NCBI RefSeq assembly: GCF_042662685.1
Contig: NZ_JBHSYO010000008.1
Coordinates: 124,001 to 188,000 of the forward strand
Length of the DNA: 64,000 nt
Reading direction: 5' to 3'
From: Pseudobowmanella zhangzhouensis
GTDB taxonomy: Bacteria > Pseudomonadota > Gammaproteobacteria > Enterobacterales > Alteromonadaceae
Shown here: one piece after another, positions 46,364 to 56,551 of the stretch
Position numbering within the stretch: the stretch's first letter is position 1
Layout: each line of letters begins with the position of its first letter
Notes under the pieces: model-generated
The model's input: the letters and a program-made list of their open reading frames with translations, nothing else
Database searches by the model: none
Told to the model about the DNA's origin: nothing
Made by a program: the position numbers and the translations under genes

Positions 46364-48440
46364 GACTCTCTCCGGAAAAATTAGCAGTCATTAACCACAG
46401 GCTGCGATCGATTAAGGTAATATGTCTGCCTGCGCTGACTTGGGCCAGCGGTGCAGGTTGGGTACTCAACAGCGTCTGCCATTGGGTTACCCCGGATAAT
46501 TGTGGTAACTGGAAATTCCTTTCCCGGCTATCGGCATTAAGCATTAACAATAGCGCACCACGTTGGCCGTTGTTACGCAGATCGCCGCTCAACAGTAAAC
46601 TCAGCGTGGCAGAATTTGCCGCGCCCCAATCCGACTTAGTCATCGGCTGGCCTTGCACGTTAAACCAGAACAAACCTGGGTCATTGGGGTTTTGTGGCGT
46701 GTGGATATAGCGGGAGTGACACAGCAACGGAAACGATTTACGTATTGCGATCAGGCGTTGTACAAAGCCATACAATTCTTCATCGCCGCTTTCCTGCCAG
46801 TTTAGCCATCCAAGCGGATTATCCTGACAGTAGGCATTGTTGTTACCCTGCTGAGAATTGAGCCGTTCATCACCGGCCAGCAGCATGGGCACCCCTTGGG
46901 AGAACAATAAGGTCGTCAACATATTGCGCACTTGTCGCCGCCGCACAGCGAGGATTGCCGGATCATCGGTGACCCCCTCTACCCCATAATTGGCACTGAT
47001 GTTTTCACTATGGCCATCCTGATTATGCTCGCCATTGGCCTCGTTGTGGCGCGTTTCATAACTGACCAAATCCCACAGGGTAAATCCGTCATGGCTGCAC
47101 ACATAATTAATACTGGAGGCCGGCGGCCGGCCCGCGTGTTCGAAAATGTCACCAGAGCCGTGAAAGCGTCGCGCAAACTCGGCCAGCATCGCACTGTCTC
47201 CGCGCCAAAAACGCCGGATCACATCCCGGTACCTGTCATTCCATTCAGAAAAATTGACCGGAAAATTACCCAGCTGGTAACCGCCCGGGCCTATGTCCCA
47301 TGGCTCGGCGATCAAAATCGCATCCTGCAGGTTAGGGTCCTGCAAGATGGCGTCGAATAATCCACTGCGCGGATCATAACCTGCCGACTCTCGCCCCAGA
47401 CACACCGCCAAATCGAAACGGAAACCATCCACGCCCATTTCCTGATACCAGTAGCGCAGCGAGTCCATCACCATCTGCAGTACCCGTGGATGAGACAGAT
47501 TCAGGGTGTTACCACATCCGGTGTCATTGATATAAAAGCGCCCATCATTGGGATGCAGTCGGTAATAGCTGGCGTTGTCGATGCCACGGAAACTGTAAGT
47601 TGGCCCCAGATGGTCCCCTTCAGCACTGTGGTTATACACCACATCCAGTATCACTTTGATGCCGCGGGCATGAAACGCATCGACCATATGGCGAAATTCA
47701 CGGATATCGCCGTCGCTCAAGTACGCATTGTGCGGCGCAAAATAACCGATGCTGTTGTAACCCCAATAGTTCGTCAGCCCCTTGTCGTGCAAAAAGGCCT
47801 CGGTAAAAAACGCCTGTACCGGCAACAACTCAACGCAGTTAACGCCAAGATCGCACAAATAATCCAGCACCGGACGGCTGGCTAACCCGGCAAAGGTACC
47901 GCGCTGATGAGGCGGAATATCTTCCCGGTTAGCGGTCATGCCTTTCACATGGCACTCATAGATCACCAACTCCCGTAAGCTGGTTGTCGGTCTGGGTGGG
48001 CGAGGTTCGCGTCGATCAAGGGGTGCGCACACCACGCATTTGGGCATATGGGAGGCACTTGGCATGTCACACAGCAGGCGGTCATCGCCCTGCTCGCGGG
48101 GATAACCAAACAACGCAGGATGGTAATCCGGAGCACCGGTTAATTGTCGTGCATAAGGGTCGAGCAGCAATTTGGCCGGGTTGAATCTGTGTCCCAGTTG
48201 CGGCTGATAAGGTCCTTCCACCTCAAAGCCATAGCGTTGCCCTACCCCGATGCCTTCCACCAGCCCATGCCAGATCTGTCGGGTTCGCTGCGGCAGGGCG
48301 ATGCGGGAAATTTGGTAGTCCTGCTCATCGAACAGCACCAGCCACACCTGCTGAGCATGGGCAGAAAACAGCGCGAAATTGACGCCGCCGGGTTGCAGCG
48401 TCGCGCCAAGTGGGTAGGGCTTGCCATCAGCGACTTGCAT
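46356..48440 (-). CDS. glgX: Glycogen debranching enzyme GlgX
   Basis: A 694-residue GH13 isoamylase-type debrancher acting on phosphorylase limit branches. N-terminal CBM48 (PLGATLQPGGVNFALFSAHA), then the alpha-amylase barrel with VILDVVYNH, DGFRFDLAV (nucleophile Asp) and EPWD (acid Glu). The frame is open to 48467, but GGAG is placed for the ATG at 48440, which begins MQVADGKPYPLGA as in the family. It overlaps the glgB end by 14 bases. Confidence 0.95.
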   Translation of the reverse strand: MQVADGKPYPLGATLQPGGVNFALFSAHAQQVWLVLFDEQDYQISRIALPQRTRQIWHGLVEGIGVGQRYGFEVEGPYQPQLGHRFNPAKLLLDPYARQLTGAPDYHPALFGYPREQGDDRLLCDMPSASHMPKCVVCAPLDRREPRPPRPTTSLRELVIYECHVKGMTANREDIPPHQRGTFAGLASRPVLDYLCDLGVNCVELLPVQAFFTEAFLHDKGLTNYWGYNSIGYFAPHNAYLSDGDIREFRHMVDAFHARGIKVILDVVYNHSAEGDHLGPTYSFRGIDNASYYRLHPNDGRFYINDTGCGNTLNLSHPRVLQMVMDSLRYWYQEMGVDGFRFDLAVCLGRESAGYDPRSGLFDAILQDPNLQDAILIAEPWDIGPGGYQLGNFPVNFSEWNDRYRDVIRRFWRGDSAMLAEFARRFHGSGDIFEHAGRPPASSINYVCSHDGFTLWDLVSYETRHNEANGEHNQDGHSENISANYGVEGVTDDPAILAVRRRQVRNMLTTLLFSQGVPMLLAGDERLNSQQGNNNAYCQDNPLGWLNWQESGDEELYGFVQRLIAIRKSFPLLCHSRYIHTPQNPNDPGLFWFNVQGQPMTKSDWGAANSATLSLLLSGDLRNNGQRGALLLMLNADSRERNFQLPQLSGVTQWQTLLSTQPAPLAQVSAGRHITLIDRSLWLMTANFSGESHE

Positions 48441-50634
48441 GCTCACACTCCGGTGCCAGTACCACACAACCCAACGGCGGTACGACCATCACCACGCTGT
48501 TAGCCATGCCCTGCCAATGATGAGGCTCGCTCTCCAGTGCCGTCCCGACGCCCTGATTGCTGCCACCATAAAAATGACTGTCACTATTGAGCACTTCACG
48601 ATACGCGCCATTTAGCGGCACACCAACCCGGTAGCCATGGTGAGTTTGCGGAGTCATATTCACCACGAAAATAAGATGCTGCTGATACTCCTGGGCGTAA
48701 CGGATAAACACGAAAATGCTCTGTTCGGCATTGTCACAATCCAGCCAGCCGAAACTGCCCGGGCTGTCATCCCGCTCGGTCAGGGCCGGATGCTGGCGAT
48801 ACAATCGGTTTAAATCAGCAATCCAGCGTTGCATGCCGGTATGATCGTCCTCACCGGTCAGATGCCAGTCGAGGCTTTGGTCATGGTTCCACTCGCGCCA
48901 TTGGGCAAATTCATTGCCCATAAACAACAGCTTCTTACCCGGATGCCCCCACATCAGCCCATAGAAGGCACGTAATGTCGCCATTTTTTGCCAGCGATCA
49001 CCGGGAATCTTATTGATCAGCGAGCCTTTACCATGCACCACCTCATCGTGACTGAGCGACAAAATAAATTGCTCGCTGAAACAGTACATCAGACTGAAGG
49101 TAATCTGGTGGTGATGAAACTTGCGATAGATAGGATCTTTTTGCAGGTAATTAAGGCTGTCATTCATCCAGCCCATATTCCATTTAAAGCCAAAACCCAG
49201 TCCGTTTTCATTGGTTGGGCGCGTCACACCCGGCCAGGCGGTGGATTCTTCGGCAATCATGCAGATGCCCGGTACCGAACAATACAAGCGCGCGTTCAGT
49301 TCACGCAGGAAGTGAATCGCCAGTAAGTTCTCGCGGCCCCCAAACTCATTGGGCAGCCACTGTCCGGGTTCGCGACTGTAGTCCAGATATAACATGGATG
49401 ACACCGCGTCGATGCGTAATCCGTCGAAATGAAATTCTTCCAACCAGTAGCGGGCATTGCTGAACAGAAAACTTAATACTTCAGGACGCCCATAGTTGTA
49501 GATGAGTGTATTCCAGTCAGGGTGATAACCCAGCCTCGGATCTTCATGCTCATACAGGCAACTGCCATCGAAGCGCACCAGCCCATGTTCGTCGGTAGGA
49601 AAGTGTGCGGGAACCCAGTCCAGTAACACCCCTAGTCCGGCCTGATGGCAGGCATTAATAAAGTATTTGAGCTGATTAGCTTCACCTAGCCGGTAAGTAG
49701 GTGCATACAAACCTACCGGTTGATAGCCCCAAGAGCCGTCGAAGGGGTACTCACTGATAGGCATAAATTGTAAATGGGTGAAGCCCATCTCCAATGCATA
49801 AGGGATCAGCGTATCGGCCAATTCTGCGTAATTTAGATAGCGGTTACTGTCGCCGCGCCGCCAGGATGGCAGATGCACTTCATAAATTGACATCGCACTG
49901 ACGTGCCAGGGCGTTGTGCGGCGTTGTGCCAGCCAATTGGCGTCTTGCCAATCGAATTGCTGTGGCGATGGCACAAGGGACGCATTATCCGGTGCCGGTT
50001 GCATGGCCTTAGCATAAGGATCGGCTTTGAGGCGCACCACGCCATCCTGACCCACAATGCGGAATTTGTAGTGGGCGCCGGGCGCGACGCCGGGAATAAA
50101 TATTTCCCAGATCCCTGCCCCCGGATGAAAACGTAATCCATGCACCGAACCATTCCAGTGATTAAAATCCCCCAGCAGGGATACCTGACGGGCATTGGGT
50201 GCCCACACACCAAACCAAACCCCTTCGACACCATCTACTTCACGCCAGTTTGCGCCCAAAAACCGATAGGCCTGTTCCTGCTTGCCTTCTGCAAACAAAT
50301 AAATATCTTCGCCGCTTAGCAGGCTACCGTACTGGTAGGGATCGTAAAGCGTGGTGCTTAACTGTGGATAATCGACCTGCAGTACATAGTGGAATCGTTT
50401 ACGTCGTCTCGGCACAACTGCAGCAAACAGGCCGTTGCCATAGTCCTGCAAATTGACCAGAACCGTCTCGTCATTCCGTACACACACGCGTACTGCCAGT
50501 GCACCGGGTAAATAACAGCGCACTACCAATTTGCCGTTTACTTCATGCATGCCCAACACCGAGAACAAATCGGCATACTCGCCAACCGGAATCGTCGCCA
50601 GTTGTACCGGGCTAAATTCAGCCATCTCATTCAT
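48427..50634 (-). CDS. glgB: 1,4-alpha-glucan branching enzyme GlgB
   Basis: A 735-residue GH13 branching enzyme that makes alpha-1,6 branches. Two N-terminal beta domains (about 15-110, and a CBM48 around 120-210 with GVWAPNARQVSLLGDFNHW), followed by the catalytic barrel with DWVPAHF, GLRIDAVSS (nucleophile Asp) and AEEST (acid Glu). The frame is open to 50799, but the ATG at 50634 has GGGAGA upstream and yields the usual length. It starts inside the last codons of malQ. Confidence 0.95.
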   Translation of the reverse strand: MNEMAEFSPVQLATIPVGEYADLFSVLGMHEVNGKLVVRCYLPGALAVRVCVRNDETVLVNLQDYGNGLFAAVVPRRRKRFHYVLQVDYPQLSTTLYDPYQYGSLLSGEDIYLFAEGKQEQAYRFLGANWREVDGVEGVWFGVWAPNARQVSLLGDFNHWNGSVHGLRFHPGAGIWEIFIPGVAPGAHYKFRIVGQDGVVRLKADPYAKAMQPAPDNASLVPSPQQFDWQDANWLAQRRTTPWHVSAMSIYEVHLPSWRRGDSNRYLNYAELADTLIPYALEMGFTHLQFMPISEYPFDGSWGYQPVGLYAPTYRLGEANQLKYFINACHQAGLGVLLDWVPAHFPTDEHGLVRFDGSCLYEHEDPRLGYHPDWNTLIYNYGRPEVLSFLFSNARYWLEEFHFDGLRIDAVSSMLYLDYSREPGQWLPNEFGGRENLLAIHFLRELNARLYCSVPGICMIAEESTAWPGVTRPTNENGLGFGFKWNMGWMNDSLNYLQKDPIYRKFHHHQITFSLMYCFSEQFILSLSHDEVVHGKGSLINKIPGDRWQKMATLRAFYGLMWGHPGKKLLFMGNEFAQWREWNHDQSLDWHLTGEDDHTGMQRWIADLNRLYRQHPALTERDDSPGSFGWLDCDNAEQSIFVFIRYAQEYQQHLIFVVNMTPQTHHGYRVGVPLNGAYREVLNSDSHFYGGSNQGVGTALESEPHHWQGMANSVVMVVPPLGCVVLAPECEHASR

Positions 50635-52684
50635 TTGACGGTCTCCCTGTGCGCGCTTGTTGCAACGTTTCCAGCATGTCATTTGCGAATGGATGCTGTT
50701 GTAATTGGGCCAGCGAGCAATCATCCCGCCGCCGCCAGTTCGGATATTCTTTCCAGGTACCGGGGATATTAACCGGCTCAATCTGTCCACTGAGATCACT
50801 TAGAGCCAAACTGAGCAGGGTTGCAGTACCTCCCGCCGATACGCGTGTTACCGCCAACAGTACCTCGCGACTATCTGCCTGCATACTTAACGCTATATTG
50901 CCGTGGTAAGCCAGCCAATCCAGCAATTGCTGCTTATGTTGCCGTCTCTCGCTGCGTGCCTTTTGCTGCTGTGCGGGCGGATCAAGGGTCAACTTTTCAC
51001 GAATATCTAAATCCGCTTCCTGCCACCACGCAGACCAGGTGGGTACATCATGATTGGCCAGCATAAACTGACTGAAAACCTTCTGGGCTTCCGGGGCAAA
51101 AAAGCCATGGGCATCACGATTAAAATAGAATAACTGGTTGGAGAGGATCTGAGCATCGGCCAAACGTGTCGGCATTTCCGGTGGGACGACGCCAAGGTCT
51201 TCCCCTATCACCATCGCTTTAGCGCGCTGACTTTCGTGAGTCAAAATGGCTAATAGCGTATCCAGTGGATAATAAATGTAAGCGCCCTGCCCAAACGCCT
51301 TATCCAACGGGCTGCACCACAAGCGTAGCAGCGCCATGACATGATCAATACGTAATGCCCCACAGTGACGTAAGTTAGCCCTGACCAACCCGATAAAACC
51401 TTTAAAACCTTGCTGGCGCATGGCAATAGGATCCGGTGGTACCAGTCCCCAATCCTGCCCCTGCGGCGCAAAGGGATCCGGTGGCGCCCCCACGCTGCAA
51501 TGATGCAAAAAGGCGGCAGGATTACGACTGACTTCACTGCTGCCGGGAATCGCCCCGACGGCTAAATCACGCACCAAGCCAATCGGCATGCCCTGTCCCT
51601 TGGCCAACGCCTGACAAGCGGCCAGTTGCTCATCGGCAACAAACTGACACCACGCAAAAAATCCGCTCCCGGCATCCTGCAAATAATCCGGGGCATGCTG
51701 CAATTCATAGGCACAAAATGCCTCCAGTGCTGCCCCTTCACGTTGTAAATAAGCCTGCCATTGCATATTCCGTTGTTCACTGGCCTGTTCCAGAAACTGC
51801 TGGTAAATCAAGCGCAGTGCCTGGTACTTTGCGCTAAATATCGCCGGATAATCCAGCCAGTTGCCATCACTTAATTGCGCGGATAAAGCGCTTAGCTCAG
51901 GGATATCTTTTGCCTCCTCGATGGACTCCGGGCGAATGTACAGGGGATTAATATAGCGACGGTCACTGGGACTATAAGGGCTTGGATAATCCGGTTTATC
52001 AATACTCAATGCGTGTAACGGGTTGAGCAAAATAAACCCGGCGCCTTTGCTGGCCAGCCATTGGGTGTATTCATACAAATCAATAAAATCACCGATCTGC
52101 CATTTACCTGAGGAGCGCAGCGCATACAGCTGCATAGACACGCCCCAATGCTTTTGCTGCGCATTGGCGGGTAAATAGGCGCGACCTTCAGACACCAGCA
52201 GGGTCGCGGTAAATTCACCCAGTTCACATTGCAGGCTCAGTTGGTAATAACCACTTACCAGTTGCAGAGCTTGTAGTGGCAGCCAATAACGCAAATAGCC
52301 TCGGTCAGCAATACGGTAATCCCCGGTGACCGACAACTCAACCGTGCTGGCCGCAAGGCCAGTGATAGTTTGCTGTTCTGAGATGAACTGCAGCTCAAAT
52401 TGGTAGGCAATACCGGCAGGAAAATACACGGAAATACCGCAATTGTCGGTGACGCCATGGATAAAACCCGATATGGGCAAAGTCCATTGTCTGGCGTCCA
52501 ATTCTTCAATTCGGCGGCTAACAAAGGGATCTTCGAGAACTTGTTGTGGGGTATTCACCCGATCACGGCACATGCTCTGCAATATACCCAGGCGGTCTTG
52601 CCAGCTGATGTGCACATGTTGCCCATCGCAGTCGATAAACTCTGCACCCACGCCCTGTAAATACAGCAGTTTATCCAATGACAA
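50627..52684 (-). CDS. malQ: 4-alpha-glucanotransferase (amylomaltase)
   Basis: A 685-residue GH77 enzyme that transfers maltodextrin segments; it can use the short chains released by GlgX. Recognised from GFILLNPLHAL and PYSPSDRRYINPLYI in the barrel start, LRIDHVMALLRLW (nucleophile Asp), and GEDLGVVPPEM (acid Glu). The start codon is TTG (52684), with AGGAG seven bases upstream. First gene of the glycogen operon; the 220-base upstream region should hold the promoter. Confidence 0.94.
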   Translation of the reverse strand: MSLDKLLYLQGVGAEFIDCDGQHVHISWQDRLGILQSMCRDRVNTPQQVLEDPFVSRRIEELDARQWTLPISGFIHGVTDNCGISVYFPAGIAYQFELQFISEQQTITGLAASTVELSVTGDYRIADRGYLRYWLPLQALQLVSGYYQLSLQCELGEFTATLLVSEGRAYLPANAQQKHWGVSMQLYALRSSGKWQIGDFIDLYEYTQWLASKGAGFILLNPLHALSIDKPDYPSPYSPSDRRYINPLYIRPESIEEAKDIPELSALSAQLSDGNWLDYPAIFSAKYQALRLIYQQFLEQASEQRNMQWQAYLQREGAALEAFCAYELQHAPDYLQDAGSGFFAWCQFVADEQLAACQALAKGQGMPIGLVRDLAVGAIPGSSEVSRNPAAFLHHCSVGAPPDPFAPQGQDWGLVPPDPIAMRQQGFKGFIGLVRANLRHCGALRIDHVMALLRLWCSPLDKAFGQGAYIYYPLDTLLAILTHESQRAKAMVIGEDLGVVPPEMPTRLADAQILSNQLFYFNRDAHGFFAPEAQKVFSQFMLANHDVPTWSAWWQEADLDIREKLTLDPPAQQQKARSERRQHKQQLLDWLAYHGNIALSMQADSREVLLAVTRVSAGGTATLLSLALSDLSGQIEPVNIPGTWKEYPNWRRRDDCSLAQLQQHPFANDMLETLQQARTGRPSNE

Positions 52685-52845
52685 GATGGTACTCCTGTGG
52701 TGATCCCGGTGATTAACACTAGCAGCAGAGAGCGTGCCAGCCTAATGTAACAGCATCATGACACATTTTTTAACCCGTTCTTTAATACGATTTTGTTATT
52801 TAAAACAGATGCTTAGTTATTTCTGTTGAATTTGGGCGGAGCAAT

Positions 52846-52870
52846 AAAAAAGGGCGCTGGCGCGCCCTTT
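52846..52870 (-). terminator. Intrinsic terminator after the GGDEF-EAL gene
   Basis: GGGCGC-GCCA-GCGCCC followed on the minus strand by TTTTTT. It separates the GGDEF-EAL gene from the malQ promoter region. The rest of 52,685-52,904 shows no gene. Confidence 0.88.
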
Positions 52871-52904
52871 CGATTGATGTATTTCACTATTTTGGTGCAG
52901 TGAC

Positions 52905-54608
52905 TCAGGGCTGTGCAGCCAACAACGGCTGGTCATCCCTTAACATGGCTTCAATCGCCACAGGATCCACCGCCTGGCTAAAATAGTACCCTTGTACCAT
53001 GGCACACTGATGCTTTTTAAAGAAGTTCAGTTGCTGCACATTCTCTACCCCTTCGGCAATCACTTGCAGGCCCAACTGACGTGCCAGCGCTAAAATCGCA
53101 CTGACGATGGCGCTATCCACGTAATCCTTGCCGATATTGGTAACAAAGGTACGGTCAATTTTCAGGGTATTGATAGGCAGACGTTTCAAATAACTTAGTG
53201 AGGAATAACCGGTACCAAAATCATCCACCGCTAAATGCACGCCCAGCACCCGCAATTGCTCAAGTTTGCTGATGTTTTCTTCTACATCGCTCATGATGAT
53301 CGACTCGGTCAACTCCAGCTCCAGACAGCGGGCCGGCAGGCCGGTGTGTAACAGCACATCGCGGACACTCTGCACAAAGTCAGCGCGGTTAAACTGATAA
53401 GCCGACACATTAACCGCCACCCGTTTGAAATCCAGGCCAGTCTCGAGCCAGTCGGCCGCCTGGCGACAAGCGGAGCGTAATACCCATTCGCCAATCGGAA
53501 CGATCAGGCCGCTTTGTTCTGCCAGCGGAATAAAACGCGCGGGGGAAATCTGCCCTAACTCAGGATGTTGCCAGCGGCACAGTGCCTCCAGGCTGATTAC
53601 CTTGCCTGTTTGCGTGTCCAGCTGTGGCTGGAACAATAGATATAACTGATCATCACTGAGGGCACTGCGCAGCGCCTGTTCGAGACTAAAATGATCCTGC
53701 TCATGGGGATGCAGTGCGCTGTCGTGCAAGGTGTACACATTGCCGCCGCTTTTCTTCGCCACATACATGGCTCGCTCGGCATTACGCAGCAGACTGTTAA
53801 CATTATCTCCATGCAGCGGATAACAGGCGATACCGACGCTGGCCTGCAACACGATTTGCTGGCCCTGAATCTCCAGTGGTGCGGCAATTAGCTCCATACA
53901 GCGTTGTGCCACACGAATAGCATCGGCCTGATCTTCAATACCATCCAGGAACAGGGTGAATTCATCGCCGCCAACCCTTGCCAGATGCCGATCCTGACTG
54001 ACGGCGCTACAGCCTTTTAACAGCACATCAGAGGCACGCAAGCCACTGGCCAGGCGATTACTTATTAGCTGTAACACCCGGTCGCCATCGTCATAGCTGA
54101 AGTGACTGTTAACCCGGTTGAAATTATCCAGATCAATCATCAACACGGCGCCACCATCAGGGTTGCGCGGGCGACGGCGTAAACTATTTTGAATTTGTTG
54201 CGCGTAATGTTGGCGCGACAATAAACCGGTTAACGGATCCCGTTCGGCCAGTTGGCGGGATTTACTCTGGGTAAGCAAATGGCGTAGGCGACGGGACACA
54301 TCCAACGGCTCAACATGCCCACAAATAAAATCGGCGTTTTCCCCCACCAATGACTCCGGCCATGGTGCAATGGGATCTTCATTATTGAGCCACAGGATCG
54401 GTTGCCCCTGATACTGAGTGTTTGACTGTAACCAGTTCAGTGCTTTTTGACCGTCAACCACGCAGGCGTCATCCACCACAAATAGTGCGGCATCACGGCA
54501 CAACTGAGTATCGGTAACACAGTGACCAAACGACAGACAGGCATCCCGCATGACGGTAATGACCGCTGCCTGTGCGGACAGAATTTGAATTACTGCAGAA
54601 TCAGACAT
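52905..54608 (-). CDS. GGDEF-EAL protein (cyclic-di-GMP turnover) with degenerate receiver-like N-terminus
   Basis: A 567-residue cytoplasmic protein. Residues 1-115 resemble a response-regulator receiver without a clear phospho-acceptor pattern. The GGDEF domain (about 120-295) has an intact GGDEF at 213-217. The EAL domain (about 307-560) has intact EALCRW at 341-346, DDFGTGYSSLSYL and the final QGYYFS. Both synthesis and hydrolysis of c-di-GMP are thus possible. Odd: between the I-site-like RASD (191-194) and GGDEF there are 18 residues instead of the usual five, an insertion containing LLKGCSAVSQDRH. No transmembrane segment. Confidence 0.93.
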   Translation of the reverse strand: MSDSAVIQILSAQAAVITVMRDACLSFGHCVTDTQLCRDAALFVVDDACVVDGQKALNWLQSNTQYQGQPILWLNNEDPIAPWPESLVGENADFICGHVEPLDVSRRLRHLLTQSKSRQLAERDPLTGLLSRQHYAQQIQNSLRRRPRNPDGGAVLMIDLDNFNRVNSHFSYDDGDRVLQLISNRLASGLRASDVLLKGCSAVSQDRHLARVGGDEFTLFLDGIEDQADAIRVAQRCMELIAAPLEIQGQQIVLQASVGIACYPLHGDNVNSLLRNAERAMYVAKKSGGNVYTLHDSALHPHEQDHFSLEQALRSALSDDQLYLLFQPQLDTQTGKVISLEALCRWQHPELGQISPARFIPLAEQSGLIVPIGEWVLRSACRQAADWLETGLDFKRVAVNVSAYQFNRADFVQSVRDVLLHTGLPARCLELELTESIIMSDVEENISKLEQLRVLGVHLAVDDFGTGYSSLSYLKRLPINTLKIDRTFVTNIGKDYVDSAIVSAILALARQLGLQVIAEGVENVQQLNFFKKHQCAMVQGYYFSQAVDPVAIEAMLRDDQPLLAAQP

Positions 54609-54822
54609 AGTGCACCTGCCCGTTGTTTAACAACGATACACTGCACAGCCGATGAGAACACATCTTGCTCAACAACATAGGCGACATTCTATTTATTATT
54701 ATTGCCTTTAACCGGTGCCAATTCGTGCTGATTTTCTTGTTAAATCAGTGCATTAACACCAAACAGATATCCTTTTTATCACAATCACATCAGCTTGCAA
54801 GCGGATTATCCGCGGGGAACAG

Positions 54823-54845
54823 CCCCGGTCAGGCAACCGGGGCTC
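54823..54845 (-). terminator. Hairpin after the aldehyde dehydrogenase gene
   Basis: AGCCCCGGT/ACCGGGGCT, nine paired bases with a six-base loop, lies right after the stop. There is no T run, so termination strength is uncertain. The rest of 54,609-54,851 shows no gene. Confidence 0.45.
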
Positions 54846-54851
54846 AGAAGA

Positions 54852-56372
54852 TTAGAAGAATCCCAGTGGACTGGTGCTGTAACTGACCAGCAAGTTTTTA
54901 GTTTGCTGATAGTGGCCGAGCGCCAGTTTGTGAGTCTCGCGGCCAATGCCTGACTTCTTATAGCCACCAAATGCTGCGTGAGCCGGATAGGCATGGTAAC
55001 AGTTAGTCCACACCCGGCCCGCATTAATGCTGCGGCCCATGCGATAAGCTAAGTTCATATCCCGCGTCCATACACCAGCCCCCAGGCCAAATTCGGTGTC
55101 GTTGGCAATCGCCAGCGCTTCAGCCTCATCCTTGAAAGTGGTAACGCCGACAACCGGGCCAAAGATTTCCTCCTGAAACACCCGCATATTATTGCTGCCG
55201 CGCATCAGTGTGGGTTGAATGTAATAGCCCTGCTGTAAGTCACCGCTTAACTGGCAGGCATCGCCGCCAATCAGCATTTCTACGCCTTCTTTTTTGCCTA
55301 AATCCAGGTAGCCCATAATCCGCTCATATTGCTCCAGCGAAGCCTGCGCGCCAACCTGGGTATCGGTATCCAGCGGATTGCCACGAACGATAGTCTTTGC
55401 CCGCTCAACCACCAGCTTAATAAAGTCGTCATAAATCGACTCCTGGATCAGCGCGCGGGACGGACAGGTACAGACTTCACCCTGATTGAAAAACGCCAGC
55501 ACCAATCCTTCCACACATTTACTCAGGTAATCATCTTCATGCTGCATCACGTCAGCAAAGTAAACGTTTGGCGACTTGCCGCCCAACTCCACTGTGCTGG
55601 GGATCAATGAATCCGCTGCGCAGCGCAGAATATGCTGACCAACCGGGGTTGAGCCGGTAAAAGCAATTTTGGCAATACGTTTACTGGTGGCTAGTGCCTG
55701 ACCGGCTTCTTCGCCGACACCGTTGACAATATTCACCACCCCTGCCGGCAGTAAATCGCCAATCAGTTCCATCAACACCAATATGGATGCAGGGGTTTGC
55801 TCAGCTGGCTTAAGCACCACGCAATTCCCTGCCGCTAAGGCCGGGCCCAGCTTCCACGCCGCCATCAAAATAGGGAAATTCCATGGAATGATCTGCCCCA
55901 CCACGCCAAGCGGCTCGTGGATATGATAGGCCACCGTAGTGGCATCGATTTCCGCCATACTGCCTTCCTGAGCGCGGATGCACCCGGCAAAATAGCGGAA
56001 ATGGTCGGCACTTAACGGGATATCCGCCGCCAGTGTCTCACGCACGGCTTTACCGTTGTCCCAGGTTTCTGCCACCGCCAGCATTTCCAGATTCTGTTCG
56101 ATGCGATCGGCGATACGCAGCAAAATATTACTGCGCTCCTGCACCGAGGTATTGCCCCAGTCCGCCGCCGCGGCATGAGCCGCATCTAACGCCAGATCGA
56201 TATCCGCCGCATCAGAGCGTGGCACCTGACAAAACACCTTGCCGTTAACCGGACTGACATTGTCCATATAGCGGCCATTGACCGGTGCAACCCATTTGCC
56301 ACCGATGTAGTTCTGATATTGGGATTTAAACGACACTTTGGCATTTGCTTCACCCGGATTTGCGTAAATCAT
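54852..56372 (-). CDS. NAD-dependent aldehyde dehydrogenase (AldB/ExaC-like)
   Basis: A 506-residue ALDH oxidising an aldehyde to the acid. The conserved IIPWNFPILMAAWKLGPALA, ELGGKSPNV (general base Glu) and NQGEVCTCPSR (catalytic Cys) are present, with NAD-binding GSTPVGQ. The MIYANPGEANAKVSFKSQY N-terminus is typical of the AldB/ExaC acetaldehyde dehydrogenase group, so ethanol or acetaldehyde metabolism is likely. Divergent from an AraC-family regulator that probably controls it. CAGGAG precedes the ATG. Confidence 0.94.
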   Translation of the reverse strand: MIYANPGEANAKVSFKSQYQNYIGGKWVAPVNGRYMDNVSPVNGKVFCQVPRSDAADIDLALDAAHAAAADWGNTSVQERSNILLRIADRIEQNLEMLAVAETWDNGKAVRETLAADIPLSADHFRYFAGCIRAQEGSMAEIDATTVAYHIHEPLGVVGQIIPWNFPILMAAWKLGPALAAGNCVVLKPAEQTPASILVLMELIGDLLPAGVVNIVNGVGEEAGQALATSKRIAKIAFTGSTPVGQHILRCAADSLIPSTVELGGKSPNVYFADVMQHEDDYLSKCVEGLVLAFFNQGEVCTCPSRALIQESIYDDFIKLVVERAKTIVRGNPLDTDTQVGAQASLEQYERIMGYLDLGKKEGVEMLIGGDACQLSGDLQQGYYIQPTLMRGSNNMRVFQEEIFGPVVGVTTFKDEAEALAIANDTEFGLGAGVWTRDMNLAYRMGRSINAGRVWTNCYHAYPAHAAFGGYKKSGIGRETHKLALGHYQQTKNLLVSYSTSPLGFF

Positions 56373-56471
56373 TGTTTTTCTCCTGATTAATTTTCGCGTT
56401 GTCGGGGAGCAGACTACGTCAGCACCGTTGAGTGCGCTTTGCTGTGCGTCTTAAGTTGTTTGCTGAGCGTC

Positions 56472-56497
56472 CACAATTTACATTTTCTTCACAATTT
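56472..56497. promoter_or_regulatory. Direct repeats in the ALDH/AraC intergenic region
   Basis: CACAATTT at 56472-56479 and again at 56490-56497, 18 bases apart, lies between the two divergent genes. AraC-family proteins often bind two tandem sites; this is a weak candidate operator. Confidence 0.3.
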
Positions 56498-56551
56498 GCC
56501 AGCGCAGGCGAATGCTCATAAACTGGCCAAAATTCAAGTTGGAAACTCAGC

